A stretch of DNA of 64,000 bases from Olleya namhaensis (GCF_900114005.1 NZ_FORM01000007.1:62001-126000), one strand, 5' to 3'. Counted from the first letter of the stretch, positions 18,410 to 29,440 are shown. Made by a program: numbers and translations. Notes: a model not told the origin generated them from the letters alone.

Positions 18410-18738
18410 CCATCACAAATTAATCCACTACCCTCTCTCCTATTTTCAAATCTTTCAAGCTTCAAAGTTTTATAATTCAAAAAAAACAAATCTCTACATT
18501 AATTATTTTGTTTAAACATTTTAACAAAGAATTAAACAAAATAATTAGTTTACAACTAAGACCTTAAAGTATATTTGTAAAAAAGTATTGTTATGAAAAA
18601 TATTATCAACCTTTCCTATTGGTTTAATGATTGGTATGTTAATAGCAGAAATCCATTTCATTTTGAAGTGGATTTTTGATTTAAAGAACGCTGTAAAAAG
18701 CAAAATACTAACACAAATACTACTTAAAACTTACCATT

Positions 18739-18903
18739 ATGTTTGGATTATTTAAAAAGAAATCAGAAAAAGACAAGTTGTACGATCAATATCAAAAACT
18801 AACTAAAGAAGCGCATAGTTTATCTTCTACTAACAGAAAACTAAGCGACCAAAAGGTTTATGAAGCTGAAGAGATTATGAAACAATTAGAGCAGTTAAAA
18901 TAA
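18739..18903 (+). CDS. Lacal_2735-family small protein
   Basis: A 54-residue protein starting MFGLFKKKSEKDKL and ending in a helical, Glu/Lys-rich stretch (QKVYEAEEIMKQLEQLK). It matches my memory of the small Lacal_2735 family that is widespread in Flavobacteriaceae. No signal or membrane helix; one continuous amphipathic helix pair is likely. Function unknown. It precedes the FAD oxidoreductase by 84 nt. Confidence 0.8.
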   Translation: MFGLFKKKSEKDKLYDQYQKLTKEAHSLSSTNRKLSDQKVYEAEEIMKQLEQLK

Positions 18904-18987
18904 CAAAAAAGGAAGATTAAGTTACTTTAAGATAAACATCAGTAGCAATTAACGTCAACTATATGCTGTTATAATTTTAAATTTAAT

Positions 18988-20238
18988 ATGAATAAACAAG
19001 ATTATAAAATACATATTATAGGTGCTGGAGTAAGCGGATTAATAGCTTCTAAAGTATTGGAAGATAATGGATACAAATCAACTATAATTGAAGCAACAGA
19101 TCGTGTTGGAGGACGAGTAAAAACAGATACTATTGATGGTTATCAATTGGATCATGGATTTCAAGTCCTACTTACAGCTTACCCAAGTGCTCAAAAATAT
19201 TTAAATATTGAAGCTTTAGAGTTACAACATTTTTTACCTGGCGCTACTGTTTTTAGTAACGGAAGCAAAAAGACTATTGGAGATCCTTTAAGAAACATGA
19301 CCTTACTTTTTCCGACTTTATTTTCGGGTATTGGAACATTACAAGACAAATTTAAAATACTGAAGTTAAATAGTTTATTAAAAAATGCAGCATTGACTGA
19401 AATTTTTGATAAAACAGAACAAACAACGCTTCAATATTTAACAGATTTTGGGTTTTCTGAAGATATGATTACTCGGTTTTTTAAACCTTTTTTTAGTGGT
19501 ATCTTTTTAGAGCCTAATCTAGAAACATCAAGTAGAATGTTTGAATTTGTTTACAAAATGTTTGGTGAAGGTTTTGCTGCATTACCAAAAGACGGCATTG
19601 AAGCGATACCAAAGCAACTAAAAGGCAATTTAAAACAAACGACTTTTAAATTTGATACCAAAGTAAAGTCTGTGGAGGATGGTAAAATTATACTTGAAGA
19701 TAATACCGAATTAACAAGTGATTTTACAATTATAGCTACTGAAGCTAGCAAACTTACTGGTAATAATAAACAGTCCAAGGTAAAATGGAAATCTTGCGAT
19801 ACATTATATTTTGAAACAGATATTAGAGTGATAGATAAACCGCTTATTGGACTTGTTGTAGACAATGATGCGCTAATTAACAACATATTTTACCATACTA
19901 GCATACCATCTAATGCTGTTAATAAAAAGGAATTATTATCTGTTACTGTAGTAAAAACGCACGGTTTAAATTCTGAATCGTTAATAATGCGTGTTAAACA
20001 AGAATTGATGCAGTATTGTAAAATAGATACTAGCACTTGTTTAAAACATTATGCGATAGCGCATGCATTACCAAAATTAGAGGGCTTGAAGTATGACATG
20101 TTACCGAAGGATACAAAATTTAGTGATCGTGTGTTCCTTGCTGGTGATACCCAACTAAATGGTTCTTTAAATGCTGCAATGCTTTCAGGAGAAAAAGCGG
20201 CATTACAAATTATACAAACAATAGACGGTAGACTATAA
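18988..20238 (+). CDS. FAD-dependent amine oxidase / protoporphyrinogen-oxidase-like oxidoreductase
   Basis: A 416-residue flavoprotein. The dinucleotide-binding motif GAGVSGLIAS is at the N-terminus, followed by the E-x-x-x-R-V-GGR signature (ATDRVGGRVKT). The C-terminal FAD motif RVFLAGDTQLNGSLNAAMLSG is intact. It belongs to the amino_oxidase/phytoene-desaturase-like group found in many Flavobacteria. No signal peptide. The substrate is not evident. It precedes the DoxX-like gene at 20303 by 64 nt, and the two may be co-transcribed. Confidence 0.85.
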   Translation: MNKQDYKIHIIGAGVSGLIASKVLEDNGYKSTIIEATDRVGGRVKTDTIDGYQLDHGFQVLLTAYPSAQKYLNIEALELQHFLPGATVFSNGSKKTIGDPLRNMTLLFPTLFSGIGTLQDKFKILKLNSLLKNAALTEIFDKTEQTTLQYLTDFGFSEDMITRFFKPFFSGIFLEPNLETSSRMFEFVYKMFGEGFAALPKDGIEAIPKQLKGNLKQTTFKFDTKVKSVEDGKIILEDNTELTSDFTIIATEASKLTGNNKQSKVKWKSCDTLYFETDIRVIDKPLIGLVVDNDALINNIFYHTSIPSNAVNKKELLSVTVVKTHGLNSESLIMRVKQELMQYCKIDTSTCLKHYAIAHALPKLEGLKYDMLPKDTKFSDRVFLAGDTQLNGSLNAAMLSGEKAALQIIQTIDGRL

Positions 20239-20302
20239 TAGGACTGTTAAATACAGTACATTCAAAATAAATTTAATTACAATTACTTTAAAAATTAATT
20301 CA

Positions 20303-20668
20303 ATGGACTATTTAATAAACATAATCAAAATTGCAATCGCACTTAGTATTCTAAACGTGTGGTTATTTAGGGTTAATAAATCTACAGCATGGCGTGGAAA
20401 TAATGCTGATACTATGGCTGATGAATTTAAGGCTTATGGATTACCTAAATGGGTAATGCTGTGTGTTGGTAGTTTAAAGGTGCTGTTTTCAATAGGTCTT
20501 TTAGTCTCTTTTTATTATGATCAATTGGAAATACCGTCAGCACTAGGTATTACAGTCTTAATGTTTGGAGCCATTTTAATGCACCTAAAAATAGGTGATC
20601 CTATAAAAAAATCTTTACCTGCTTTTATGTTTTTATCGCTATCATTAATAGTAGTATTAGTACAATAA
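20303..20668 (+). CDS. DoxX-like membrane protein
   Basis: A 121-residue protein with four transmembrane helices and the DoxX-like pattern: a first helix, then FKAYGLPKWVMLCVGSLKVL, and a last hydrophobic pair. Its TAA stop (20666-20668) directly abuts the TAA stop of the opposite-strand DoxX-like gene. Confidence 0.8.
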   Translation: MDYLINIIKIAIALSILNVWLFRVNKSTAWRGNNADTMADEFKAYGLPKWVMLCVGSLKVLFSIGLLVSFYYDQLEIPSALGITVLMFGAILMHLKIGDPIKKSLPAFMFLSLSLIVVLVQ

Positions 20669-21022
20669 TTAACTATAGATAGCTAGAAAATGGACAAATA
20701 GGTAACCATTTAAAATCATAAAGACAAAAGATGGTAATGATAAAATAATTGAATCTTTAATTTTTAATCTTACCATAAATCCTAAAAACATTTGAATAGT
20801 TAATCCTCCAGTGGCTATAATACCTACAAGGGGACTTATAAAACTAAGAAGAAGTGCAACCCCTGCGATAATTTGTAAAACTCCTGTTATTTTTCGTTGG
20901 GTGTCACTTAATTTAAAACGTACAAATTCCAACTTCATTTTATCTAAAAACAAACATCCGTATCCATAAAACAAAAATGATATTGCTAAGAAAATGATTA
21001 AAATAATGTGATAGATTTTCAA
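20669..21022 (-). CDS. DoxX-like membrane protein, TTG start
   Basis: A 117-residue, four-helix DoxX-like protein (FRLSDTQRKITGVLQIIAG-type core with Phe-Val-Arg before it). The only plausible start is TTG at 21022, since no ATG lies upstream in frame. It is convergent with the paralogue at 20303, and the two stop codons touch without any spacer, so no terminator separates them. Confidence 0.75.
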   Translation of the reverse strand: MKIYHIILIIFLAISFLFYGYGCLFLDKMKLEFVRFKLSDTQRKITGVLQIIAGVALLLSFISPLVGIIATGGLTIQMFLGFMVRLKIKDSIILSLPSFVFMILNGYLFVHFLAIYS

Positions 21023-21188
21023 ATGGAAATGAATTAATACTAGATTACAGTTAATAGATTATTTAAGATATATAGCATGTAAGACATAACTGAAAGCCTT
21101 GCTATATTAGTATTACTAGTATTAATTTTTTTGGGCGTTTAAGACAAATCTTAGATAGGTTTTAACCATAAGATTTAGTCATAGAGAT

Positions 21189-21554
21189 TTAAACCTTAGC
21201 TTGGTATTGTTTTAATAGTTCTATTGAAGTATAGTCTAACGCCTTTTGAAGTGTGCTTTCTAGTACAACAGGAGGTGCGACACCGTCTTTTTCCGCTTGT
21301 AACCATCGTGAGATACATAAACACCATTTTGATCCTGCGACAAGTCCCGGGAATTGCCAATGCGGTATTGGCGTACTTAAATCGTTGCCTTTTAATTTTG
21401 TATAGGCTAAGAATTCGGTTGTCATTATTGCACTAATAATATGTGTTCCTGAATCTTCCGACATTGTTCTACAATAGCCATCCCTAAAATACCCTGTTGC
21501 AGGATTTGTACAACAGGGTTTTAATTCTGTACCTAATACATTTAGTTCCGTCAT
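21189..21554 (-). CDS. DUF2237 family protein
   Basis: A 121-residue protein beginning MTELNVLGTELKPCC, with the family-typical TGYFRDGYCRT, GLVAGSKWCLCISRW and APPVVLESTLQKALDYT blocks. The many conserved Cys and Trp suggest a metal or redox role, but no function is established that I know of. It directly follows the small gene at 21555 on the same strand. Confidence 0.88.
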   Translation of the reverse strand: MTELNVLGTELKPCCTNPATGYFRDGYCRTMSEDSGTHIISAIMTTEFLAYTKLKGNDLSTPIPHWQFPGLVAGSKWCLCISRWLQAEKDGVAPPVVLESTLQKALDYTSIELLKQYQAKV

Positions 21555-21782
21555 CTAAAAAGCTGATTCAGGTCTACCTATTAAGCGCTTTTCAATTTTT
21601 TTCTTCTTAGCAGTTAAACGTTTCATGATATCCATTAAACTTGTATCCTTTGATTTTTTGTAAATCTCGTTTAATGCTAATATTAGACGCTTTGCTTCTC
21701 TTGATGCAACCACTCTATCACTTGTAGACATATGGCTCATTTTTGCATGTTCAAATTCTAATGCTTCGTTTATTAATTCCAT
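21555..21782 (-). CDS. Conserved small hypothetical protein
   Basis: A 75-residue protein from ATG 21782. A longer TTG-started frame would begin inside the promoter box TATCTTTG (21817-21810), so the ATG is preferred. The protein is helical and charged (ALEFEHAKMSHMSTSDRVVASREAKRL, then a Lys-rich stretch ending KRLIGRPESAF). I recall similar small Flavobacteriaceae proteins without a function. It is probably co-transcribed with the DUF2237 gene, whose ATG immediately follows its stop. Confidence 0.7.
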   Translation of the reverse strand: MELINEALEFEHAKMSHMSTSDRVVASREAKRLILALNEIYKKSKDTSLMDIMKRLTAKKKKIEKRLIGRPESAF

Positions 21783-21809
21783 TGCTTTCGTGTTTTGTTT
21801 ATTCTTTAA

Positions 21810-21817
21810 CAAAGATA
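21810..21817 (-). promoter_or_regulatory. -10 box for the 21782/21554 gene pair
   Basis: TATCTTTG on the minus strand is a perfect TAnnTTTG box 28 nt before the chosen ATG. It decides between the two possible starts. Confidence 0.5.
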
Positions 21818-21978
21818 ATTAAACAAAGCTCGTATTCAAATAATTAACAATTGATTATGCTTATTTTAAGATTGGCTTGAGCTATGCAAAAAACAAAAAA
21901 TAGCGTTATTCTTTGTTTTATTTGTTCATGGTAGAAACAAAAGACCATTTATTCCGAAACTATACTACAACTTCAAAC

Positions 21979-22578
21979 TTAATAATACATTCTAAAATCA
22001 AGTAGTTTGCATAGTTTGTAATGTCTTTGATGCAGCTCTTCCACTACATCTAACATATTATCGTCTTCTTTAAATAAATTAAAGAATGCGATGTCAAGAT
22101 TTGAGCTAGTTACTCCTTGACTTTCATATCCGTACCCAGAAACTGCTTTTGCGCCAGTAATATCTAAAAAGTATTGGGCTTCTTCTTCGTCTAAATCTGT
22201 GACTTTAGCATTTGAGAAATGTAAAATTTTACCTTCTAAACGCCCTTCAAAAAGTTCAGCAATTTCTTGTAGACTGTAGTAATAGTCATTTAAACAAATG
22301 CTATTAGCTTCTCCTTCTATAACTAAATAAATTATTTCGTAGTCTTTAAAATTATGATCATCCAAGACCAATGCATCTAAACTAGATTCTAATCCTTCAA
22401 TAGTATCGCAGGTATTATAAATACTGGCAACGCCATATTGCAACGTTAGTTGTTCTAGCTTTTTTTGTGCTTCTGTAACCTGATCAATTTCTATATCTTC
22501 CACTGCTTCTAGACAGTAAATAAAATAATCTGTATCTATTAATTCTACTTGTGGTAATTGCTGTGTTTTCTCTAACAA
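21979..22578 (-). CDS. Conserved hypothetical protein (DUF6642-like), TTG start
   Basis: A 199-residue acidic cytoplasmic protein containing YFIYCLEAVEDIE near the start and YEIIYLVIEGEANSI in the middle. This matches my recollection of DUF6642, a Bacteroidota family of unknown function, but I hold that loosely. An in-frame stop lies two codons upstream, leaving TTG 22578 as the likely start. No partners are evident. Confidence 0.6.
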   Translation of the reverse strand: MLEKTQQLPQVELIDTDYFIYCLEAVEDIEIDQVTEAQKKLEQLTLQYGVASIYNTCDTIEGLESSLDALVLDDHNFKDYEIIYLVIEGEANSICLNDYYYSLQEIAELFEGRLEGKILHFSNAKVTDLDEEEAQYFLDITGAKAVSGYGYESQGVTSSNLDIAFFNLFKEDDNMLDVVEELHQRHYKLCKLLDFRMYY

Positions 22579-22791
22579 ATCTTAGTGTTTATGCGTAAAA
22601 TATCAATTGCAAAAATACTGCAAAACTTTTATTTTTTTTAAGGATATTAGTTAAAACACGTGTGTTTCTTAAGGTATGTATATATAAGGATAAATTAGTA
22701 GTGGTTACTTATTAGAAATCTAAATTATTTAAAATATCGTTCTTAAGGTAGTAAGTATACAGAATTAAAATAAATTTTAAAATTTATTCAT
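22579..22791. other. Spacer before the thiamin promoter
   Basis: AT-rich DNA between the DUF6642-like gene and the thi promoter. I see no gene, RNA or clear hairpin. Confidence 0.5.
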
Positions 22792-22827
22792 TTTGTAACT
22801 AATTACAAATTCAAATTACTAGCTTTG
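22792..22827 (+). promoter_or_regulatory. Promoter of the thiamin operon
   Basis: TTTG at 22792-22795 and TAGCTTTG at 22820-22827 fit the Bacteroidota promoter pattern with a 24-nt spacer. Transcription would start at about 22834, right where the TPP aptamer begins. Confidence 0.55.
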
Positions 22828-22835
22828 TTACAGTA

Positions 22836-22915
22836 AACTTTAGGAGTAGCTATTAAATTAGTTTGAGAAAAATCCTTAGAACCTGATTTGGTTAATACCA
22901 ACGTAGGGAAAAGTT
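22836..22915 (+). promoter_or_regulatory. TPP riboswitch (THI element)
   Basis: The conserved THI-box segments are visible: GGAG near the 5' end, TTGAGAAA in the middle, then CCTTAGAACCTGATTTGG and TTAATACCAACGTAGGGAA. P1 is closed by AACTTT (22836-22841) with AAAGTT (22910-22915). It lies upstream of thiS and so should lower expression of the thi operon when thiamin pyrophosphate is abundant. Confidence 0.95.
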
Positions 22916-22916
22916 A

Positions 22917-22933
22917 ACAGTATTTTTTACTGT
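22917..22933 (+). promoter_or_regulatory. Hairpin just after the TPP aptamer
   Basis: ACAGTA, loop of five T, TACTGT. It lacks a following U tract, so it is more likely part of the riboswitch expression platform than an independent terminator. The upstream segment TTACAGTAAACTTT could compete for pairing. Confidence 0.4.
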
Positions 22934-23020
22934 ACACTTCCTCTATTTTCAATTCTTACCATTCTCAATCCTTTATTGTTTACATAACTGAAGCTTTTAT
23001 GCTTCTAAACTGTAATTAAT

Positions 23021-23224
23021 ATGATAAACATAAAGGTTAATAACACCACGTACCAATTTCAATCTACGGTCACACTAGACCAAATAATTAACCAACTAGA
23101 TATTTCGGTTAACGGGATTGCTGTTGCTATAAATCAAAGTATTATCACCAAATCAGATTGGATCTCTACAACGCCTAATGATGGTGATGCTCTGCTAATT
23201 ATTAAAGCTACTCAAGGCGGATAA
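23021..23224 (+). CDS. thiS: Sulfur carrier protein ThiS
   Basis: A 67-residue ubiquitin-like protein ending in the diagnostic Gly-Gly (IIKATQGG). ThiF adenylates the C-terminus, and the thiocarboxylate donates sulfur to ThiG. First gene of the thi operon, behind the TPP riboswitch. Confidence 0.95.
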   Translation: MINIKVNNTTYQFQSTVTLDQIINQLDISVNGIAVAINQSIITKSDWISTTPNDGDALLIIKATQGG

Positions 23225-23279
23225 TAGCCACTTTCAAACACTTCAATACAATAAAAGACCAAAAATAATCAACCCTTAA

Positions 23280-25142
<1,863 letters not shown>

Positions 25143-25157
25143 AATAATTAGGAAGTT

Positions 25158-25240
25158 CCCACGCAAAAAAAGCGTGGGCAGGCTTTCCATTACAATCTTT
25201 TGCAGAAAAAGCAAAAGGATTTTCATTGCAATCCTTAACT
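25158..25240 (+). repeat. Intergenic hairpin repeat between thiC and the ThiE-like gene
   Basis: Two hairpins lie in tandem: CCCACGC/GCGTGGG (25158-25164 and 25172-25178) and CTTTTGC/GCAAAAG (25197-25203 and 25211-25217). The second is flanked by the similar segments CTTTCCATTACAATC and TTTTCATTGCAATC. I recall closely related sequences dispersed between genes in many Flavobacteriaceae genomes, so this is probably a copy of a REP-like intergenic repeat. It could also stabilise or attenuate the operon mRNA. Confidence 0.6.
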
Positions 25241-25249
25241 CAAAAACAC

Positions 25250-25849
25250 ATGATCATTGTCATTGCTCCAGAACAAGATGTGCCTCAAGAAACTGAAACA
25301 TTAAACATATTGTTTCATAATGGTTTAGAGTGTTTTCATTTAAGGAAACCTTTAAAAAACTATCAAGAGCATGTTTCATATTTAAATCAAATAGAGACTA
25401 AATACCATCATAAAATTGTAGTCCATCATCATCATAAACTGGTTAATACATTCCCCTTAAAAGGGATTCATTTTACAGAACAAAAAAGAATAGATCATAT
25501 CGATAATCCTGGTCCATATTTAAAAAATTTAGACCTATTTGGAAAAACAATTAGTGCTTCTTTTCATAATCCTGAAGTATTGGCTAATTGTTCTTTTCAA
25601 TTGGATTACCATTTACTAAGTCCAATATTTGATTCGATATCAAAAAAAAACTATTCCGGTAAAGGTTTTGACGTTACCGCTATTGATAAGTCAATTATTG
25701 CTTTGGGCGGTATTACTGTTAACACTATACCGCAAGCATTATCCCTAGGTTTTAAAGGTGTTGCAGTTTTAGGGAGTATTTGGAATACAAAAAATCCTAT
25801 TGATCAATTTATAGCATTAAAAAAGGCAGTATTAAATAAAATAATATGA
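25250..25849 (+). CDS. Thiamine phosphate synthase-like / TenI-like protein
   Basis: ATG 25250 (199 residues) is chosen because the paralogue at 32151 begins at the same point (MIIVIxPE). It is a ThiE/TenI-type TIM barrel with HLRKP in place of QLRxK, then HYHLLSPIFDSIS and IALGGIT-x-NTIPQAL. The ThiE pyrophosphate-binding signature is missing, so thiazole tautomerase (TenI-type) activity is more likely than ThiE activity. Its stop overlaps the ThiE start by 4 nt. Confidence 0.75.
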   Translation: MIIVIAPEQDVPQETETLNILFHNGLECFHLRKPLKNYQEHVSYLNQIETKYHHKIVVHHHHKLVNTFPLKGIHFTEQKRIDHIDNPGPYLKNLDLFGKTISASFHNPEVLANCSFQLDYHLLSPIFDSISKKNYSGKGFDVTAIDKSIIALGGITVNTIPQALSLGFKGVAVLGSIWNTKNPIDQFIALKKAVLNKII

Positions 25850-26466
25850 TACCAAAACTACATTATATATCACAAGGCGCCTCTCCTACCCAACATTTAG
25901 AGAACATTAAAAAAGCCTGCGTTTCAGGAATAGACTTAGTACAATTACGACTAAAAAACGAGACTAACCACGTGGTATTAGAAACCGCAAAAAAAGCAAG
26001 AGAAATCACCTCAAAACATGGTGTTTTACTAATTATAAACGATCATTATAAAATCGCTATTCAAGCCCAAGCAGACGGTGTTCATTTAGGAAAATCAGAT
26101 ACCTGCCCACTAATAGCTAGAGCGACTTTAGAAACATGGCAAATTATTGGAGGAACAGCAAATACGCTTGAAGACTGTCAAATATTAATAGATAAAAAGG
26201 TAGATTATATTGGTTTAGGACCTTATAGATTTACCAAAACTAAAGCCAACTTAAGTCCTGTTTTAGGACAACAAGGGTATGCATCATTAGTAAAACAATT
26301 ACAAACAAAAACACCAATTATAGCTATAGGTGGCATTATTCAAACAGATGTTTCCTCTATTATAAAAACAGGTGTTCATGGTATTGCTGTTTCCGGCGAA
26401 ATTACTCGTGATTTTAATTCAATTTTAAATTTTAAGACATTAATCAATGCTGACATCACACAATAA
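25846..26466 (+). CDS. thiE: Thiamine-phosphate synthase ThiE
   Basis: A 206-residue TIM barrel that joins HMP-pyrophosphate and the thiazole phosphate. All key segments are present: [23 protein letters not shown] and GPYRFTKTK, with IAIGGI near the end. It is coupled to the preceding TenI-like gene by an ATGA overlap. Confidence 0.92.
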   Translation: MIPKLHYISQGASPTQHLENIKKACVSGIDLVQLRLKNETNHVVLETAKKAREITSKHGVLLIINDHYKIAIQAQADGVHLGKSDTCPLIARATLETWQIIGGTANTLEDCQILIDKKVDYIGLGPYRFTKTKANLSPVLGQQGYASLVKQLQTKTPIIAIGGIIQTDVSSIIKTGVHGIAVSGEITRDFNSILNFKTLINADITQ

Positions 26467-26500
26467 CCAAGATAGTCATCAAAAGAAAACAATACATACT

Positions 26501-27265
26501 ATGTTACAAATAGCAGATAAACAATTTAACTCCAGATTATTTACAGGAACAGGCAAATTTAGTTCGTCTAAAATAATGGAAGATGCTTTATTAACCTCAG
26601 AGAGTGAGCTTATAACCGTAGCATTAAAACGGGTTGATGTAAAAGATAAACAAGATGATATTTTAAGTCATTTAAAGCATCCTAATATACATTTATTACC
26701 AAATACGTCTGGCGTTCGTGATGTAAACGAAGCCATTTTTGCAGCACAATTATCAAGAGAAGCTTTGGAAACCAATTGGATTAAATTAGAGATACATCCC
26801 GATCCAAAATACTTATTACCAGACCCAATTGAAACTTTAAAAGCAGCAGAAAAATTAGTTAAATTAGGTTTTGTAGTCATGCCTTATATTCACGCAGATC
26901 CCGTTTTATGCAAACGTTTAGAAGATGTTGGCGTGCAATGTGTAATGCCTTTAGGGGCGCCAATTGGAAGTAATAAAGGCATTAAAACACAAGAATTTCT
27001 AGAAATTATAATAGATCAAAGTAACGTCCCCGTTATTGTAGATGCGGGTCTTGGTGCGCCTTCTCATGCTGCGTTTGCAATGGAATTAGGTGCAGACGCC
27101 GTTTTAGTTAATACAGCCATTGCAGTTTCTCAAAACCCTGTGCAAATGGCTGAAGCTTTTAAGCTTGCTGTAAAAGCTGGTAGATTAGCTTACGAAGCCA
27201 AATTAGCACCTGTGATTAATAAAAAAGCTATGGCAAGCAGTCCGTTAACTAGTTTCTTAAATTAA
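26501..27265 (+). CDS. thiG: Thiazole synthase ThiG
   Basis: ATG 26501 (254 residues) is chosen because ThiG proteins begin close to [20 protein letters not shown]; the longer frame starts inside thiE. Conserved blocks include [38 protein letters not shown] and [27 protein letters not shown]. It builds the thiazole ring from ThiS thiocarboxylate, DXP and dehydroglycine. Confidence 0.96.
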   Translation: MLQIADKQFNSRLFTGTGKFSSSKIMEDALLTSESELITVALKRVDVKDKQDDILSHLKHPNIHLLPNTSGVRDVNEAIFAAQLSREALETNWIKLEIHPDPKYLLPDPIETLKAAEKLVKLGFVVMPYIHADPVLCKRLEDVGVQCVMPLGAPIGSNKGIKTQEFLEIIIDQSNVPVIVDAGLGAPSHAAFAMELGADAVLVNTAIAVSQNPVQMAEAFKLAVKAGRLAYEAKLAPVINKKAMASSPLTSFLN

Positions 27266-27269
27266 GCGT

Positions 27270-28382
27270 ATGAGCAGTTTTAAAGACGTATTTGATAAAT
27301 ACAATTGGGAAGACACGTTACAAAGCATTTTTGATAAAACAGAATCGGATGTTTTGCATGCTTTGAATAAACCAAAACGAGATTTAGAAGACTTTAAATC
27401 GCTGATTTCGCCTGCTGCTAAACCGTATTTAGAGCAAATGGCACAATTAAGTCAACAATTAACTAAAAAACGTTTTGGTAATACTATCCAAATGTATGCA
27501 CCAATGTATTTGAGTAACGAGTGTCAAAATATTTGCACCTATTGTGGTTTTAGTATGACTAATAAAATTCCACGTAGAACATTAACAAATCCAGAAATCC
27601 TTAAGGAAGTGGAGTTTTTAAAATCTAAAGGCTATGATCATATTTTACTAGTTACAGGAGAAGCTAATAAAACCGTTGGTGTAAATTATATTGATAATGC
27701 GTTGCAACTTATTCGTTCGCATTTTTCAAATATCACTATCGAGGTGCAACCATTACTTCAAGATGAGTATGAAACGTTAATTGATAGCGGACTTTATGCC
27801 GTATTAGTTTATCAAGAAACGTATCACCGAGACGAATATAAAAAACACCATCCAAAAGGTAAAAAATCCAACTTCGATTTTAGACTAGATACTCCTGATA
27901 GATTGGGTAAAGCAGGTATTCATAAAATAGGATTAGGCGCCTTATTTGGTTTGGAAGATTGGCGTGCGGATAGTTTTTTTACTGCACTTCATTTAAATTA
28001 TTTACAAAAAACATACTGGAAAACTAAATACTCCATCTCTTTTCCTAGATTAAGACCGCATTCTGGAGGATTAGAACCAAAAGTAGAAATGACAGATCCT
28101 GATTTAGTACAGCTAATTTGTGCATTCCGCTTATTAGATGAAGATGTAGAATTATCCATGTCTACACGCGAAAGTGAAGTGTTTAGAGATAATATTGTCA
28201 ATTTAGGTATCACTTCTATAAGTGCGGAATCTAAAACAAATCCGGGTGGTTATGCGGTAGCACCTCAATCTCTAGAGCAGTTTGAAATCTCTGACGAAAG
28301 ATCAACTGAAGCAATAACAACCATGCTAAAAACTAAAGGTCTTGAAGTAGTTTGGAAAGATTGGGCAAATAATTGGGAATAA
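27270..28382 (+). CDS. thiH: 2-iminoacetate synthase ThiH
   Basis: A 370-residue radical-SAM enzyme with the cluster motif CQNICTYCGF. It splits tyrosine to give dehydroglycine for ThiG. It starts 4 nt after thiG. Its TAA stop overlaps the next ATG (TAATG). Confidence 0.96.
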   Translation: MSSFKDVFDKYNWEDTLQSIFDKTESDVLHALNKPKRDLEDFKSLISPAAKPYLEQMAQLSQQLTKKRFGNTIQMYAPMYLSNECQNICTYCGFSMTNKIPRRTLTNPEILKEVEFLKSKGYDHILLVTGEANKTVGVNYIDNALQLIRSHFSNITIEVQPLLQDEYETLIDSGLYAVLVYQETYHRDEYKKHHPKGKKSNFDFRLDTPDRLGKAGIHKIGLGALFGLEDWRADSFFTALHLNYLQKTYWKTKYSISFPRLRPHSGGLEPKVEMTDPDLVQLICAFRLLDEDVELSMSTRESEVFRDNIVNLGITSISAESKTNPGGYAVAPQSLEQFEISDERSTEAITTMLKTKGLEVVWKDWANNWE

Positions 28383-29440
28383 TGGAACTATCAAAACAAG
28401 AACAACAACAATATGATCGTCATCTAATTTTAGATGAAATAGGTCAAAAAGGGCAATTAAAACTTAAGCAAGCTAAAGTGTTAGTTATTGGTGCAGGAGG
28501 TTTAGGATGTCCGATATTACAATACTTAACAGCTGCTGGTGTTGGTACTATTGGAGTTATAGATCATGACACCATCGCACAAAGCAACTTGCAACGTCAA
28601 ATTTTATATAACTATGCCGATGTTGGTAAGCTTAAAGCTGAAATAGCTACTAAACGGTTATCACAATTAAATCCATTTATAACTTTTGAAACGCATTTAG
28701 AGCGATTAACAGTGGATAATGCCATCTCTTTATTTTCTAAATATGATATTGTAGTGGATGGTAGTGATAACTTTCCGACGCGTTATTTAGTAAATGACGC
28801 AGCTGTTTTAACTAACAAACCTGTGGTATTTGGTTCAATTTTTAAGTTTGAAGGCCAGGTCTCTGTCTTCAATTATCAAAACGGACCAACGTATCGTTGT
28901 TTATATCCAAATACTCCAAACCCTAATGAAGTACCAAACTGTTCAGAGATTGGTGTTTTAGGTGTTTTACCAGGAATAATTGGTAGTTTTCAAGCTAACG
29001 AAGTAATTAAAATAATCTGCGGTATTGGCAACGTATTGTCAGGCAAACTACTAACCTACAACACGTTAAGCATGATGCAATTGATGTTGAATTTTAATAA
29101 AAACACGTCTATAAACATAACTGATTTAGAGCCCAATTACGACGCTATTTGTGGGATTACACCAAATAATCATAAAAGTATTACCCTAGAACAACTACAA
29201 CAACATCCCGAAAGATATAATTTATTAGATGTCCGGGAAACGGAAGAACGCGCATTATACAATATAGGCGGGCAACATATTCCGTTAGGAGAATTACATC
29301 ACCGAAACTCTGAAATATTTCAAGACAAACCAGTAGTTGTGTATTGCAAATCTGGTGTACGCGCCAAAAAGGCAATTAATATTCTTAATCAAAACACTAT
29401 AAAAATGCCTTTACTATTTTTAAAAGGGACTATCATTTAA
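28382..29440 (+). CDS. thiF: ThiF/MoeB-type adenylyltransferase with rhodanese domain
   Basis: ATG 28382 overlaps the thiH stop by one base (352 residues). The N-terminal E1-like domain has the ATP loop GAGGLGCPI and the Arg-finger/QRQ region (NLQRQILY). The C-terminal rhodanese domain (from about residue 265) carries VYCKSGVRA, with the catalytic Cys. It adenylates ThiS, and the rhodanese domain probably passes the sulfur. The zinc CxxC pairs of classic MoeB are absent; only scattered Cys remain. Last gene of the thi operon. Confidence 0.88.
   Translation: MELSKQEQQQYDRHLILDEIGQKGQLKLKQAKVLVIGAGGLGCPILQYLTAAGVGTIGVIDHDTIAQSNLQRQILYNYADVGKLKAEIATKRLSQLNPFITFETHLERLTVDNAISLFSKYDIVVDGSDNFPTRYLVNDAAVLTNKPVVFGSIFKFEGQVSVFNYQNGPTYRCLYPNTPNPNEVPNCSEIGVLGVLPGIIGSFQANEVIKIICGIGNVLSGKLLTYNTLSMMQLMLNFNKNTSINITDLEPNYDAICGITPNNHKSITLEQLQQHPERYNLLDVRETEERALYNIGGQHIPLGELHHRNSEIFQDKPVVVYCKSGVRAKKAINILNQNTIKMPLLFLKGTII

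Larger units (their letters stand above)
18025..18738. other. Intergenic region upstream of the KAP module
   Basis: It holds the promoter region of the KAP genes (not resolved), direct-repeat copy B at 18328-18368, and an ATG-less open frame at 18152-18409. A TATATTTG -10-like box lies at 18570-18577. A 28-codon ATG frame at 18593-18679 follows that box; it could be a leader peptide for the Lacal_2735-like gene or chance. Confidence 0.5.

Noticed and set aside
18593-18679. 28-codon ATG frame after a TATATTTG box upstream of the Lacal_2735-like gene
   Set aside because: Too short and unlike any known leader; coding evidence is only the promoter-like box. Mentioned in the gap entry but not called as a gene.
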